Origin: Sphingobacterium paludis | GTDB taxonomy: Bacteria; Bacteroidota; Bacteroidia; Sphingobacteriales; Sphingobacteriaceae | Length of the DNA: 64,000 bases | Reading direction: 5' to 3' | NCBI RefSeq assembly: GCF_004364125.1 | Contig: NZ_SNZV01000004.1 | Coordinates: 62,001 to 126,000 of the forward strand | Shown here: one piece after another, positions 9,392 to 18,256 of the stretch | Position numbering within the stretch: the stretch's first letter is position 1 | Layout of the letters: every line of letters starts with the position of its first letter | Notes under the pieces: model-generated | Database searches by the model: none | What the model was told of the DNA's origin: nothing | What the model saw: only the letters and a program-made list of their open reading frames with translations | Position numbers and translations under genes: made by a program

Positions 9392-9661
9392 GTGTTAGAA
9401 TTTTAATAATTCTGAATACTTGCTGTGAAAAGTGTAATGTGCATATGACTTTATTGATGTTTCGTTCCAAATATCTTTATCCGTCATTCTTTAGTAAATC
9501 TTAATCTATTAATTTTTAATAAAATAATCATTTAAACAAACTTCATTCACTCCGATAGATTCCCATGGAAGGCTCTAACAACAGTTTGTCGTCTGTTCGT
9601 CAGTACTATGTAATTAGTATTTACTGATAATAAATAAAATACCTTACTAATAAAAAAAATT

Positions 9662-11860
9662 ATGGCAAAAATTATCTGGTCGAATTCCGGCCACGACAAA
9701 GACCTGCAAGATTTAACGCGTTTTATGGGTGAGCTAGACACTGGTTTTGAGGGTGCCAAGCTTGACCAAGACAATTTACATGATAGGCGTTTCTTTGAGA
9801 TGGATAGCAGTTCACCGTTTATTGGAGGTGAATCATCGGCAGCGGCGTTTCATCTGGCGCCAGGTCCGGAGGGGCAGCTATTTAAGAGCGAGGCATCTGC
9901 GGGATGGTACAAGGTAGACGGTATGCTTGTTGAAGCTGCAGAAGGCCGGCGCTTGGCCTGGGGTTGGGCAAGAACAGCTTGGGTTCTGTATGATGTAGAT
10001 GATCCTGAAGAGGAACCAGGAAATGTTGCAAACCTGAGCGAATGGAACAGCAACGTGACCTACATTTGGGTCAGCACGACTGATCAATTTGTAACAAGTG
10101 CGGGTAAATTATGGTGTCTGGCAGCCGATCAGACAGCTACAGGGCTAGACATTCCCGGAGCAAGCCCTAAATGGTTACTCAAGATTAATGGTGCTAGGAT
10201 CACCAACATTCAAAACAGAAATCCGCAAGAAGCTATTAGTAGCAAGCTATTCACGGATTATGTAAACGGTTCTTGGGCAACGGAGGTCGATCTATCGTCT
10301 GGCGCCGTGACCAATGTATATGCATCGTCTAGCGGTACTGTTAACGCAACGATCTCTTTTCTAACTGGGCCAGGACGACAGTATCTGGAAATACCAAATG
10401 TTATGGCAGGAGAACAATATGTTATTTTCAGCGCAGTACCTGCTACCGTTCCCGTGTTTATGTATGCCACGGCGGATAACAAAGTGGCTGTGGACGCTAA
10501 GGGAAATATCGGTTTAGATACTACCGCGATCGGACTGTTAATAACAGTTCCTGCGGTAGCGAACTTATCCAAGATTTTTGTCAGCGGTGCCAACTTGGCT
10601 TCAGGAAGTTTTAAGGTACTTCGGATTACGGGTTACAAGAATGGTGTAGAACAGCGGCTACAGGCGCAGGAGGCATTGGCGCCTATCATCAACAGGGCCA
10701 ATACCAACATTGTACAGCAGGAAGGCGATATCGCCAACGGAAACTATACGCTGTTTGTCGGCAGAACATTGCCCGACGGCCTGTTGGATGGCGATGAGGC
10801 TTACCGCACCACGGATTTCTTCCCGGTCATTGTCGGGAACAGGTATGCGGCAACGCGGTTCAATAATGCTTACGGAGTGATCATGGGCGCATTTACCAAC
10901 CATTTTTACGACATAAATAAAAATGCGGTGACCGGTGTAATGGTGCAAAACAGTATCGTACCTACCGGAGCAGCCTATATTAGGATAACGTTTACAACAG
11001 CGACAGCTGCAGCGTTTACCGCGGCGGAGTATAGCATGGTTTTAAATGCAGCCAACCAAACGACCTATCTGGCATTGGGCGAACGTTTCTTTGCAAATCT
11101 TCGCGATTCTTTAGGCACCGGCACGATTCTGAATCACAGCAATTTCGATCAAGGGCTGCGCAGCAGTTGGTATGGCAAAACATTGATGTATATGGGCGAT
11201 TCCTGGACGCATCAATACAGCGCTATCGACGGCGGTAACTTTGCGCGGAAAATTCAAAAGCGTTATGGTTTTTCGCAGTTGTATAGATGTGCACAAGGCG
11301 GACAGACATTTTGTCAACTACAGCAGATCATCACGTTTTCGGCTACGCATCGGTATTTCCCCTTGCCTTCAGAGGCTGCGATAAACGGGGTAGACTGTAC
11401 CGTGGTGTTCTTGGGGCAAAACAGCCGCGTGGGACACCCTTCCATTCCCGGGTCGGGTGCGCCGATCGGCACGATCGATGATCCAGCATCGTTGGATCCA
11501 TTAACAAGCAGCATCTATGGCCAAGCTAAATACTATGTCGAGTGGCTGCTCACGAAAAATAATAAGATGCGTATTTTCCTGAGCTCGCCCGGATTCTCGT
11601 ATGAGAATAGCGGCGCATTCCTGCCGCGCTTGGGTCAAATATCAGCCGCATTAAAAGATGTGGCCGCGTTTTATAGAATAGGGTATATCCCGACTTTTGA
11701 GGAAGGCTGGGGAGCATTTAACTATGAGTCTTATCTCAGGAAGAAGGCAGCTCCCGAAGTGAGTGATTGGCTGCACCCGAGTTATACCAGTGCGGAAATC
11801 AATGGCACAAACGGCAGCGATCGTATTTATGAAATACACGCAAAATACATGTTCGCCTAG
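9662..11860 (+). CDS. Large SGNH-hydrolase protein with CBM-like N-terminal region, copy 1
   Basis: A 732-residue protein with no signal peptide. Residues ~124-172 (NLSEWNSNVTYIW to PKWLL) resemble a small carbohydrate-binding fold of the CBM5/12 type. The middle is beta-rich. The C-terminal ~220 residues form an SGNH hydrolase: block I GDS with S514, block III GQN with N587, and block V DWLH with D702 and H705. SGNH enzymes of this kind de-acylate or acetyl-esterify polysaccharides. The next gene encodes an equal-length paralogue. The domain order recalls phage receptor-binding proteins and depolymerases, but no virion gene is nearby. Enzymatic substrate is unknown. Confidence 0.72.
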   Translation: MAKIIWSNSGHDKDLQDLTRFMGELDTGFEGAKLDQDNLHDRRFFEMDSSSPFIGGESSAAAFHLAPGPEGQLFKSEASAGWYKVDGMLVEAAEGRRLAWGWARTAWVLYDVDDPEEEPGNVANLSEWNSNVTYIWVSTTDQFVTSAGKLWCLAADQTATGLDIPGASPKWLLKINGARITNIQNRNPQEAISSKLFTDYVNGSWATEVDLSSGAVTNVYASSSGTVNATISFLTGPGRQYLEIPNVMAGEQYVIFSAVPATVPVFMYATADNKVAVDAKGNIGLDTTAIGLLITVPAVANLSKIFVSGANLASGSFKVLRITGYKNGVEQRLQAQEALAPIINRANTNIVQQEGDIANGNYTLFVGRTLPDGLLDGDEAYRTTDFFPVIVGNRYAATRFNNAYGVIMGAFTNHFYDINKNAVTGVMVQNSIVPTGAAYIRITFTTATAAAFTAAEYSMVLNAANQTTYLALGERFFANLRDSLGTGTILNHSNFDQGLRSSWYGKTLMYMGDSWTHQYSAIDGGNFARKIQKRYGFSQLYRCAQGGQTFCQLQQIITFSATHRYFPLPSEAAINGVDCTVVFLGQNSRVGHPSIPGSGAPIGTIDDPASLDPLTSSIYGQAKYYVEWLLTKNNKMRIFLSSPGFSYENSGAFLPRLGQISAALKDVAAFYRIGYIPTFEEGWGAFNYESYLRKKAAPEVSDWLHPSYTSAEINGTNGSDRIYEIHAKYMFA

Positions 11861-12119
11861 CGTTAAAAAATAGAATCATGCGACCACAGCACCGCGCCTG
11901 GTTCAAATGTTGAAATGAAATTGTTTATGAACGTTATTGATCGGCTCTGTACCGTTTGATTGCTAAACCCTTCTTGTGCAACAGCTAAAGGTTGGTTCAA
12001 GCTTTTTGGTTTGGCGAAATGGAGATAGATCGCATATAGCCTTTTGTGGTAGGTGCGAGTAGGCAGAAGCAAACAAGTGATTCGAGCTCGATGTCGCTAA
12101 CTTAATATCTAAAATATAT

Positions 12120-14318
12120 ATGGCAAAAATTTTTTGGTCGAACACCGATCACGAGAAGAATCTGCAAGACTTGACGCTCTTTATGAGCCAGGCAGGCAAT
12201 TGGTCTTCGTATCTACATGAAGCAGAAAACACGACGGATGACAGCGGAGCACGCGAAATGGATGTGCTTTCGCCGTTCGTTGGTGGAGAGTCGTCAGCCG
12301 CGGCGACAAACCTGGAGCCTGGTCCAGAAGGGCAGCTATGGAAAACAGAAGCCTCAGCAGGATGGTATGCTGTAAACGGAGAGCTTATTGAAGCAGCCGC
12401 AGGTAACCGATGGGCTTGGGGATGGGCAAGAACAGACTGGGCGCTGTATGATATGGACGATTGGGAAGATGAGCCTGCGGGTGTCGCCAACCTCAGCGAA
12501 TGGAACAGTAGTATCAGCTATACTTGGGTCAGCACCGCAGACCAGTTTGTGACGTTTGGCGGAAAATTGTGGTGTCTAGCAGTCGATCAAACCGCAACCG
12601 GTGCAGATGTTCCCGGATCAAGCCCAAAATGGCTATTGAAGGTTGACGCCGAGACGGTGACCAATGTGCAAAACAGAAGTGCACAGGAAGCTATCAGTGC
12701 GAAGCTCTTTACGGATTTCACCAACGGTTCTTGGGCAACGGAAGTAGACCTTTCATCAGGCGCTATAACAACCAGCTACGTATCGTCAAGTGGTAACCCG
12801 GGAGCAAGTATCTCGTTTTTGCCAGGACCCGCAAGGCAATATTTAGAAATACTAGATGTTACCGCAGGTGAACAATATGTTATTTTCAGTGCCGTACCCG
12901 CGAATGTTCCATTGTTTATTTTCGCAACCGCCGATAATAAGGTCGCTGTTAACTCCAGAGAAAACAATGGCGTAGATTCTTCCGCTATTGGTGTGCTAGT
13001 GACTGTTCCAGCGGTTGCTAATGTATCGAAGCTTTTTGTCAGCGGCGCCAATCTTGTTCCTGGTAGTTTCAAAGTGCTGCGAATCACTGGATTTAAAAAC
13101 GGTATTGCACAACGCTTGCAAGCGCAGGAAGCTTTGCTGCCTATTATCAACAAAGCCAATAAAAATATCGTTCGTGAGGAAGGCGATATCGCAAACGGCA
13201 ACTACACGCTATTTGTAGGTAGAACGCTGGCCAACGGCCTTTTGGATGGTGATGATGCCTACCGTACAACCGACTTCTTTCCCGTCATCGTCGGCAACAG
13301 GTACGCGGCCACACGGTTCAATAATGCATATGGTGTGATCATGGGCGCTTTTACGATCCATTTTTATGACATCAATAAGAATCCGGTGACTGGTGTAATG
13401 CAGCAAAATACTATCGCACCCGCCGGATCGGCCTATATTAGAATAACGTTCACCAAAGCAACAGCGGCTAATTTTAATGCTACGGAGTACAGCATGGTTT
13501 TAAACGCGGCCAACCAAACGGTATATTTAGCATTGGGCGAGCGCTTTTTTGCCAACCTCCGCGATGCGCTGGCTCCGGGGATGGTCGTCAACTTAAATAA
13601 CGTTGATCAAGGTATGCGCAGCAGCTGGCAGGGGAAAACGTTGATGTACATTGGTGATTCTTGGACACAGCAATATAGCGCTATCGATGGGGGTAACTTC
13701 GCAAGAAAAATCCAAAAACGTTTTGGCTTTTCCCAACTATATAGATGTGCGCAGGGCGCACAGTCATTCTGCCAATTGCAGCAGATCATCACATTTTCGG
13801 CCACACACCGTTATTTTCCGTTGCCTTCCGAGGCTGCGATAAACGGGGTGGACTGTACCGTTGTGTTTTTAGGACAGAATAGCCGAGTTGCGCATGCCGG
13901 GACCCCCGGATCGGGCGCGCCAATCGGCACGATAGACGATCCGGCATCGTTGGATCCACTCACCAGTACCATTTACGGGCAAGCGAAATATTACGTGGAG
14001 TGGCTGCTATCTAAAAACAACAAGATGAAGATCTTCCTGAGCTCGCCAGGCTTTTCATTCGAAAGTGGCGGCGCATTCCTGCCGCGCTTGGGTCAGATTT
14101 CAAATGCGCTGAAAAATGTCGCTGCATTTTATAGAGTAGGGTACATCCCGACTTTTGAAGAGTGTTGGGGGGCATACAACTATCAATCCTATCTCCGGAA
14201 AAAGGCCGAGCCCGAAGTGAGCGACTGGTTGAATCCAAGCTATACCAGTACGGAAATCAACGGTACGAACGGTAGCGATCGTATCTATGAAGTGCACGCA
14301 AGGCATTTATTGGCCTAG
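12120..14318 (+). CDS. SGNH-hydrolase-like paralogue, copy 2, with catalytic His replaced
   Basis: A 732-residue colinear paralogue of the gene at 9662 with the same N-terminal signature (MAKI-WSN), the same CBM-like segment and the same SGNH blocks. S514 in IGDSWTQQ and the GQN motif are kept. The block V histidine is not: DWLN replaces DWLH, so N705 stands where H705 is in copy 1 (codon AAT at 14232-14234). Without it the Ser-His-Asp site should be weak or dead, so the protein may be a binding subunit or a divergent enzyme. It lies 259 bp after copy 1 and ends before a strong terminator. No signal peptide is visible. Confidence 0.72.
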   Translation: MAKIFWSNTDHEKNLQDLTLFMSQAGNWSSYLHEAENTTDDSGAREMDVLSPFVGGESSAAATNLEPGPEGQLWKTEASAGWYAVNGELIEAAAGNRWAWGWARTDWALYDMDDWEDEPAGVANLSEWNSSISYTWVSTADQFVTFGGKLWCLAVDQTATGADVPGSSPKWLLKVDAETVTNVQNRSAQEAISAKLFTDFTNGSWATEVDLSSGAITTSYVSSSGNPGASISFLPGPARQYLEILDVTAGEQYVIFSAVPANVPLFIFATADNKVAVNSRENNGVDSSAIGVLVTVPAVANVSKLFVSGANLVPGSFKVLRITGFKNGIAQRLQAQEALLPIINKANKNIVREEGDIANGNYTLFVGRTLANGLLDGDDAYRTTDFFPVIVGNRYAATRFNNAYGVIMGAFTIHFYDINKNPVTGVMQQNTIAPAGSAYIRITFTKATAANFNATEYSMVLNAANQTVYLALGERFFANLRDALAPGMVVNLNNVDQGMRSSWQGKTLMYIGDSWTQQYSAIDGGNFARKIQKRFGFSQLYRCAQGAQSFCQLQQIITFSATHRYFPLPSEAAINGVDCTVVFLGQNSRVAHAGTPGSGAPIGTIDDPASLDPLTSTIYGQAKYYVEWLLSKNNKMKIFLSSPGFSFESGGAFLPRLGQISNALKNVAAFYRVGYIPTFEECWGAYNYQSYLRKKAEPEVSDWLNPSYTSTEINGTNGSDRIYEVHARHLLA

Positions 14319-14330
14319 TCTAATAACGAG

Positions 14331-14362
14331 AAATGTGATCTTCCTGTAAGATCACATTTTTT
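14331..14362 (+). terminator. Rho-independent terminator
   Basis: AAATGTGATCTT (14331-14342) and AAGATCACATTT (14348-14359) form a perfect 12-bp stem with a 5-base loop, followed by T residues. It stands 13 bp after the copy 2 stop. Confidence 0.85.
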
Positions 14363-14452
14363 GATTAACAGCGAGCTGAAAAAGAGCTGTCGTGGGAAAA
14401 GGTATATCCCGTGTAAGGAATACATATAGAATCAATAAACAAAAGAAATAGT

Positions 14453-17041
14453 ATGATGGTTGACAAAAAACAAAAGGACGCTGGGAAAGCGGCCGACGGT
14501 ATACGCTTTGATCTCGTAGACATAAATCCGGATAGTATCACCAAAGTTGTATATGTTTCTAATGCTAGCCCGGCAGCTAGTGATGCTAATAATGGTCTTA
14601 CTGCTGGAACGCCCGTATTGACCCTTGCTAAAGCAAGCTCATTACTTGCTGAAGGCGACACGCTTTTGATTGAACGAGGCTCCGTGTTTCGGTACGAAGA
14701 CGTGACGATAGGCGAAGGATTAAGCTTTCTCCATGTAGATGTATATGGTGCAGGGCCTCCGCCCCAGATGCGGAATTTACATATTGTGCCCACGGCGAGT
14801 CTAGCAAAGGTATCTGGTTACGACCATATCTATCGCGTTCGCCATTACTATACCGCAGGCACGCCGGCCAGATCCATTCCCCGTGCTTTTGCCAATGGCA
14901 AGCGGCTGGGAGCGACGTGGGCAACAAATGCGCTAACCCAGGCGCAAGCTTTGGCCTATCTGGAAGCTAATCCCGATAACGCCCATTGGTTCGGCTATGT
15001 AGATGCTTATGCAGATGGGTATCCGGCAGGAAACTACTATATGTATGTTTCGCTTTCGCTAGCGCCATCCAATTACACCATCGAAATTACCAATGCGGAT
15101 AGCCAAGTGCTATGGACTGATGTCGACCTGATTGATATTCGAAATATCGATTGGGTAGCGCCCATGTCTAGGGATGGCTTGAACTTTAGAGAAACGCGTG
15201 GATATTTTGAAAATATCCGTTCGCATAATTTTTACCACCACGGCATGCTTTTCCGCGCTGGATATTTCTACCGGTGTGAGACACGGACAGAGGAGGGAAC
15301 AGGCATTTTTTTTCACTATCTCACTTTTGATGCGTCCGAGAACGACCTTATTTGCGAAGAATGTAGAGCAATATCAACTTTGGGTAGCGGCAATGGCTAT
15401 GACGGGCACATGGACGATGATCCGGAAAACCCTTATCCCTACGCTTCTGCCCGTTTTATAAACTGCTATGCAGAGGGTTTGCTCAGCACAGGTTATTTCT
15501 GTAACAATGCAGCGTACACTTACGTTGAAAACCTTACGGTTAGGGACATCAATGGATTTAGTGTTTTGCGAAACGGGGAAATGAAAGGTGTACGCGGAAA
15601 CATTTTGATGAACACCGAGTCTGGAAGTTTGGCGTTATTTACGGGCGGCGATAATTCAATATTCTTCCTTCTTGATGATATTAAAATCACCGGCACGTCC
15701 ATCGCAGATGCTATTCCCCTGTTTAATCGTGCTACGGGTACGGCATACGGCGATATTGTGATTAAGAATTCAGAGTTTGTGCTACAAAAACTCGGTTTGC
15801 AATCAGGGGTAGGCATTTCCCTGATCTATATACAGGTTCCTATCAACTCGCTGACTATATCGAATACCATCATTGCGACGGAGAGTTTCACAAGTTCAAA
15901 CATAACAAGCGGCAACTATTCCTCTTGGCTAACCTTTGATCACTGTTATTTGATCGGCTATCAAAATACGGCAAACAGCGCGATAGGAAATAGCGTGATC
16001 ATTAAATCCTTCGCGGACGTTTATAAGTCGTTTCAGGTGGGCGATTATTTTGAAAACCGACTGTATAACAAAGATGTGTCCATGCTCCGTATTTACAAAG
16101 GTGGGGATTTTTATGCAAGAAGTTCTTTTGTCATGTGCAACCCATCATTGGATAGTAATGTGGAGTTAAGATTGCTGACGGGTATAGATAAGATCCAGGG
16201 CAATTACGTTTTGGGCGCGGCAGCTCCAAAACATATAACAAATTCCTTTGTCAATGTGCTTTCGTGGATAGATGCGGATAAAAGAACATTTCGGTACAAC
16301 AACTTCTCATTTGTTGCTGAAAACCTGCTAAATGATCTTATCCAAAGTTTTTGGCGTGTGCCTTTTAATATGACGGCTGTTGTACTTGCCGGAGATAATG
16401 GTGCATTGTACCGATTTAATGTTGCCAATGGCGAGTATGTCAAATTGGAAACTGGCCGAACGGTAAATTTCACAACCGTATCTGTCTTCAACAAAACAAA
16501 TGCAGATTTTCACTTACTGATCGGCACCAGCGCAGGTAACATCGTGAGAGCCGTTAAATCTGCATCCGGCCTTCCGTTAACTTTTGCTGATATTATTTTA
16601 ACAGGTGTTAATAGGGTCAATAAAATACGACATGTAAGCTTGGCCGATTCTACGACCTATATCAGTATCTTGGCCATTTGCACGAACTACAACCTCATGA
16701 GATCCACAGATGCCGGTCTAACCTGGTCATCCGTTGTATTGCCACGTTATGCAAATAATCTACGTCCCAATCTTATTGCCATAGAATACAATAGAAACAC
16801 GGGTGAGGTTATTATACTCCTTGATGTAGACATCTATGAGCCCAATGCCTTGTATAGTCCGGATGGTGGAATTAATTGGGGTTTGAGGCGAATTGATACA
16901 ACGTTTAAGCCTACACAGATAGCCTGGAATGAATTTCAAACGTTCGCTCAGTCTCGCAGCGGCTGGTATGTGGGCTCCGATCTAAATTCCTTCGCTTACA
17001 GCTATGACGGCATAAGTTGGAAACAATATAGCGTTCGATAG
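14453..17041 (+). CDS. Tail-spike-like protein: beta-helix plus Asp-box repeats
   Basis: An 862-residue protein without signal peptide. Residues ~30-90 (VVYVSNASPAASDANNG, then a TLAKA stretch) match the beginning of secreted parallel beta-helix proteins. Residues ~190-620 contain many short N-, I- and G-rich strands of the pectate-lyase-like type. The C-terminal ~170 residues have three Asp-box-like motifs (RSTDAGLTW near 749-758, YSPDGGINW near 801, YSYDGISW near 848), as in sialidase/BNR propellers. The combination suggests a polysaccharide-binding or -cleaving protein. It follows the two SGNH paralogues; a terminator lies between, so it may have its own promoter or depend on read-through. 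Function unknown. Confidence 0.7.
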   Translation: MMVDKKQKDAGKAADGIRFDLVDINPDSITKVVYVSNASPAASDANNGLTAGTPVLTLAKASSLLAEGDTLLIERGSVFRYEDVTIGEGLSFLHVDVYGAGPPPQMRNLHIVPTASLAKVSGYDHIYRVRHYYTAGTPARSIPRAFANGKRLGATWATNALTQAQALAYLEANPDNAHWFGYVDAYADGYPAGNYYMYVSLSLAPSNYTIEITNADSQVLWTDVDLIDIRNIDWVAPMSRDGLNFRETRGYFENIRSHNFYHHGMLFRAGYFYRCETRTEEGTGIFFHYLTFDASENDLICEECRAISTLGSGNGYDGHMDDDPENPYPYASARFINCYAEGLLSTGYFCNNAAYTYVENLTVRDINGFSVLRNGEMKGVRGNILMNTESGSLALFTGGDNSIFFLLDDIKITGTSIADAIPLFNRATGTAYGDIVIKNSEFVLQKLGLQSGVGISLIYIQVPINSLTISNTIIATESFTSSNITSGNYSSWLTFDHCYLIGYQNTANSAIGNSVIIKSFADVYKSFQVGDYFENRLYNKDVSMLRIYKGGDFYARSSFVMCNPSLDSNVELRLLTGIDKIQGNYVLGAAAPKHITNSFVNVLSWIDADKRTFRYNNFSFVAENLLNDLIQSFWRVPFNMTAVVLAGDNGALYRFNVANGEYVKLETGRTVNFTTVSVFNKTNADFHLLIGTSAGNIVRAVKSASGLPLTFADIILTGVNRVNKIRHVSLADSTTYISILAICTNYNLMRSTDAGLTWSSVVLPRYANNLRPNLIAIEYNRNTGEVIILLDVDIYEPNALYSPDGGINWGLRRIDTTFKPTQIAWNEFQTFAQSRSGWYVGSDLNSFAYSYDGISWKQYSVR

Positions 17042-17049
17042 AGAACCTG

Positions 17050-17086
17050 AAGAAAGGCTCTCTACAAAGTTTAGGCAGCCTTTCTT
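17050..17086 (+). terminator. Hairpin terminator after the beta-helix gene
   Basis: AAGAAAGGCT (17050-17059) pairs perfectly with AGCCTTTCTT (17077-17086). It lies 9 bp after the stop codon; the T tract is short. Confidence 0.6.
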
Positions 17087-17163
17087 ACGCAAATTATTCT
17101 CATGTTGCCGCAGCGGTATCAGTTTCCCAAACGTGTAAATACGCGAAGATATATGAGGAAAGT

Positions 17164-17424
17164 TTATAGGTACCGACTTCCGATGATTTGCAATTTCCTG
17201 TAGAGTTCGGTTTCACCGGTAGCCATCGTCGAGATGTTTGGAGGATTTACTTTATACGTATTGCCATCTTTTGCAATTTGGAAGACTTCCTTAAACTCTT
17301 TATCGCCCGTCACAGTGACCGAAATACTATTTTCTTTTTGAACTATTTGAGCGGAATACCATCTTTGAGAGCCGTCTGATCCGGCTAAGGTTAATTGGAT
17401 TGTCTCTTTCATAAGTAGGTTCAT
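17164..17424 (-). CDS. Small hypothetical protein (86 aa)
   Basis: I do not recognise the family. The 86 residues look soluble and beta-rich (QRWYSAQIVQKENSISVTVTG) with no signal peptide or membrane segment, and an in-frame ATG four codons in (17412) is an alternative start. A -7-like element sits just upstream on the same strand, which supports expression. It is convergent with the beta-helix gene. Codon use looks ordinary for the window. Confidence 0.6.
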   Translation of the reverse strand: MNLLMKETIQLTLAGSDGSQRWYSAQIVQKENSISVTVTGDKEFKEVFQIAKDGNTYKVNPPNISTMATGETELYRKLQIIGSRYL

Positions 17425-17439
17425 TGATTTGATAAGTCA

Positions 17440-17447
17440 CAAAAATA
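17440..17447 (-). promoter_or_regulatory. -7 element of the 86-aa gene
   Basis: On the - strand this reads TATTTTTG, a perfect TAnnTTTG. A TTG lies 24 bp upstream, which is longer than the usual 19-20 bp. Confidence 0.4.
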
Positions 17448-17509
17448 TTATTTATTAAGCATCCTTTCTGTCAATTTTCACACCCATTGTTTTTTTTGTA
17501 GTGTTATCG

Positions 17510-17692
17510 CTACAAGCTTTTGTAGCTATGTGACAGCTTGGGGATTTTGACTGGTAATAAATGAGGTCGTGGAAAATCAGAACCAATGAGCGCGATAATC
17601 TTATCCCTTCTTGGCAGGAGAAGATTGGTTTTTTCTCTTCGAGGTTGTTTTAGCTCGTCGATGAAGGTATTTGACGTGAATGTATTCTTCAA
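17510..17692 (-). CDS. Possible small protein (60 aa), doubtful
   Basis: An open frame starting at TTG 17692, rich in basic residues (QPRREKTNLLLPRRDKI). Small PRxE-containing proteins of this general look are frequent in Sphingobacteriaceae, which is why I list it, but I cannot confirm membership. There is no clear promoter. The rest of the gap 17425-17829 shows no other gene. Confidence 0.2.
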   Translation of the reverse strand: MKNTFTSNTFIDELKQPRREKTNLLLPRRDKIIALIGSDFPRPHLLPVKIPKLSHSYKSL

Positions 17693-17829
17693 ATGCGGTT
17701 GCCTACACGGAAAACACCTATTTATAATGGAATAAATGCGGTACTATCTGTTTTCTTAGTTTTTGGTATGCGCTTTGAAAAAGGTATATCAGATAACAAG
17801 AAATAAAAACGAACTTAACACACATCACC

Positions 17830-17946
17830 ATGGAAAATATAGAAGTAAGAGCAGCGCAATTAGGTTTAAATAAAGGTTATTACATGCTATTAATGGCTAT
17901 TTTGGAAGAACCGATTGAAACGGAAGAGCAATCCACGCAGATCTAA
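17830..17946 (+). CDS. 38-residue peptide gene with its own terminator
   Basis: A short frame MENIEVRAAQLGLNKGYYML... that ends at TAA 17946, 38 bp before a strong rho-independent terminator. No other gene is upstream on this strand for about 780 bp, so the terminator most likely serves this transcript. The peptide is mildly amphipathic in the middle (GYYMLLMAIL) and acidic at the end. No family is recognised. It could also be a small RNA that happens to carry a short frame. Confidence 0.4.
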   Translation: MENIEVRAAQLGLNKGYYMLLMAILEEPIETEEQSTQI

Positions 17947-17984
17947 AGGACACATATACATATACACATATATTTAATGCGAAG

Positions 17985-18016
17985 AGAGCGGTATTGTTTC
18001 AATATCGCTCTTTTTT
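17985..18016 (+). terminator. Rho-independent terminator of the peptide gene
   Basis: AGAGCGGTATTG (17985-17996) pairs with CAATATCGCTCT (18000-18011) with one G-T wobble and a 3-base loop, followed by six T residues. Confidence 0.85.
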
Positions 18017-18256
18017 GTGCGCGTACCTTTCGGTCTATGTGGCTGTGTATTCGGTATTACCTGCATTTCTGTTATACCGTACTGCCCAAATGTAAGATTA
18101 AACAGTTAGGGAAGACCTCCGAAACGGAAGATCAAAAGTGTGTCGAGACGGCCCAATGGCTAGTTGTCCAAGCGTAGGCATTTTCCATTGCCGCAGCCTC
18201 CACTTTTTTCAAACCCAAGGCATATACCAGTAGCGACTAATTACCAAACCCGATGA

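Noticed and set aside
9662..17041. Type IX secretion substrates
   Set aside because: The three proteins have neither signal peptides nor a recognisable C-terminal sorting domain.
17977..18177. 66-aa open frame over the terminator
   Set aside because: It starts ahead of a strong terminator hairpin and would not be transcribed in full.
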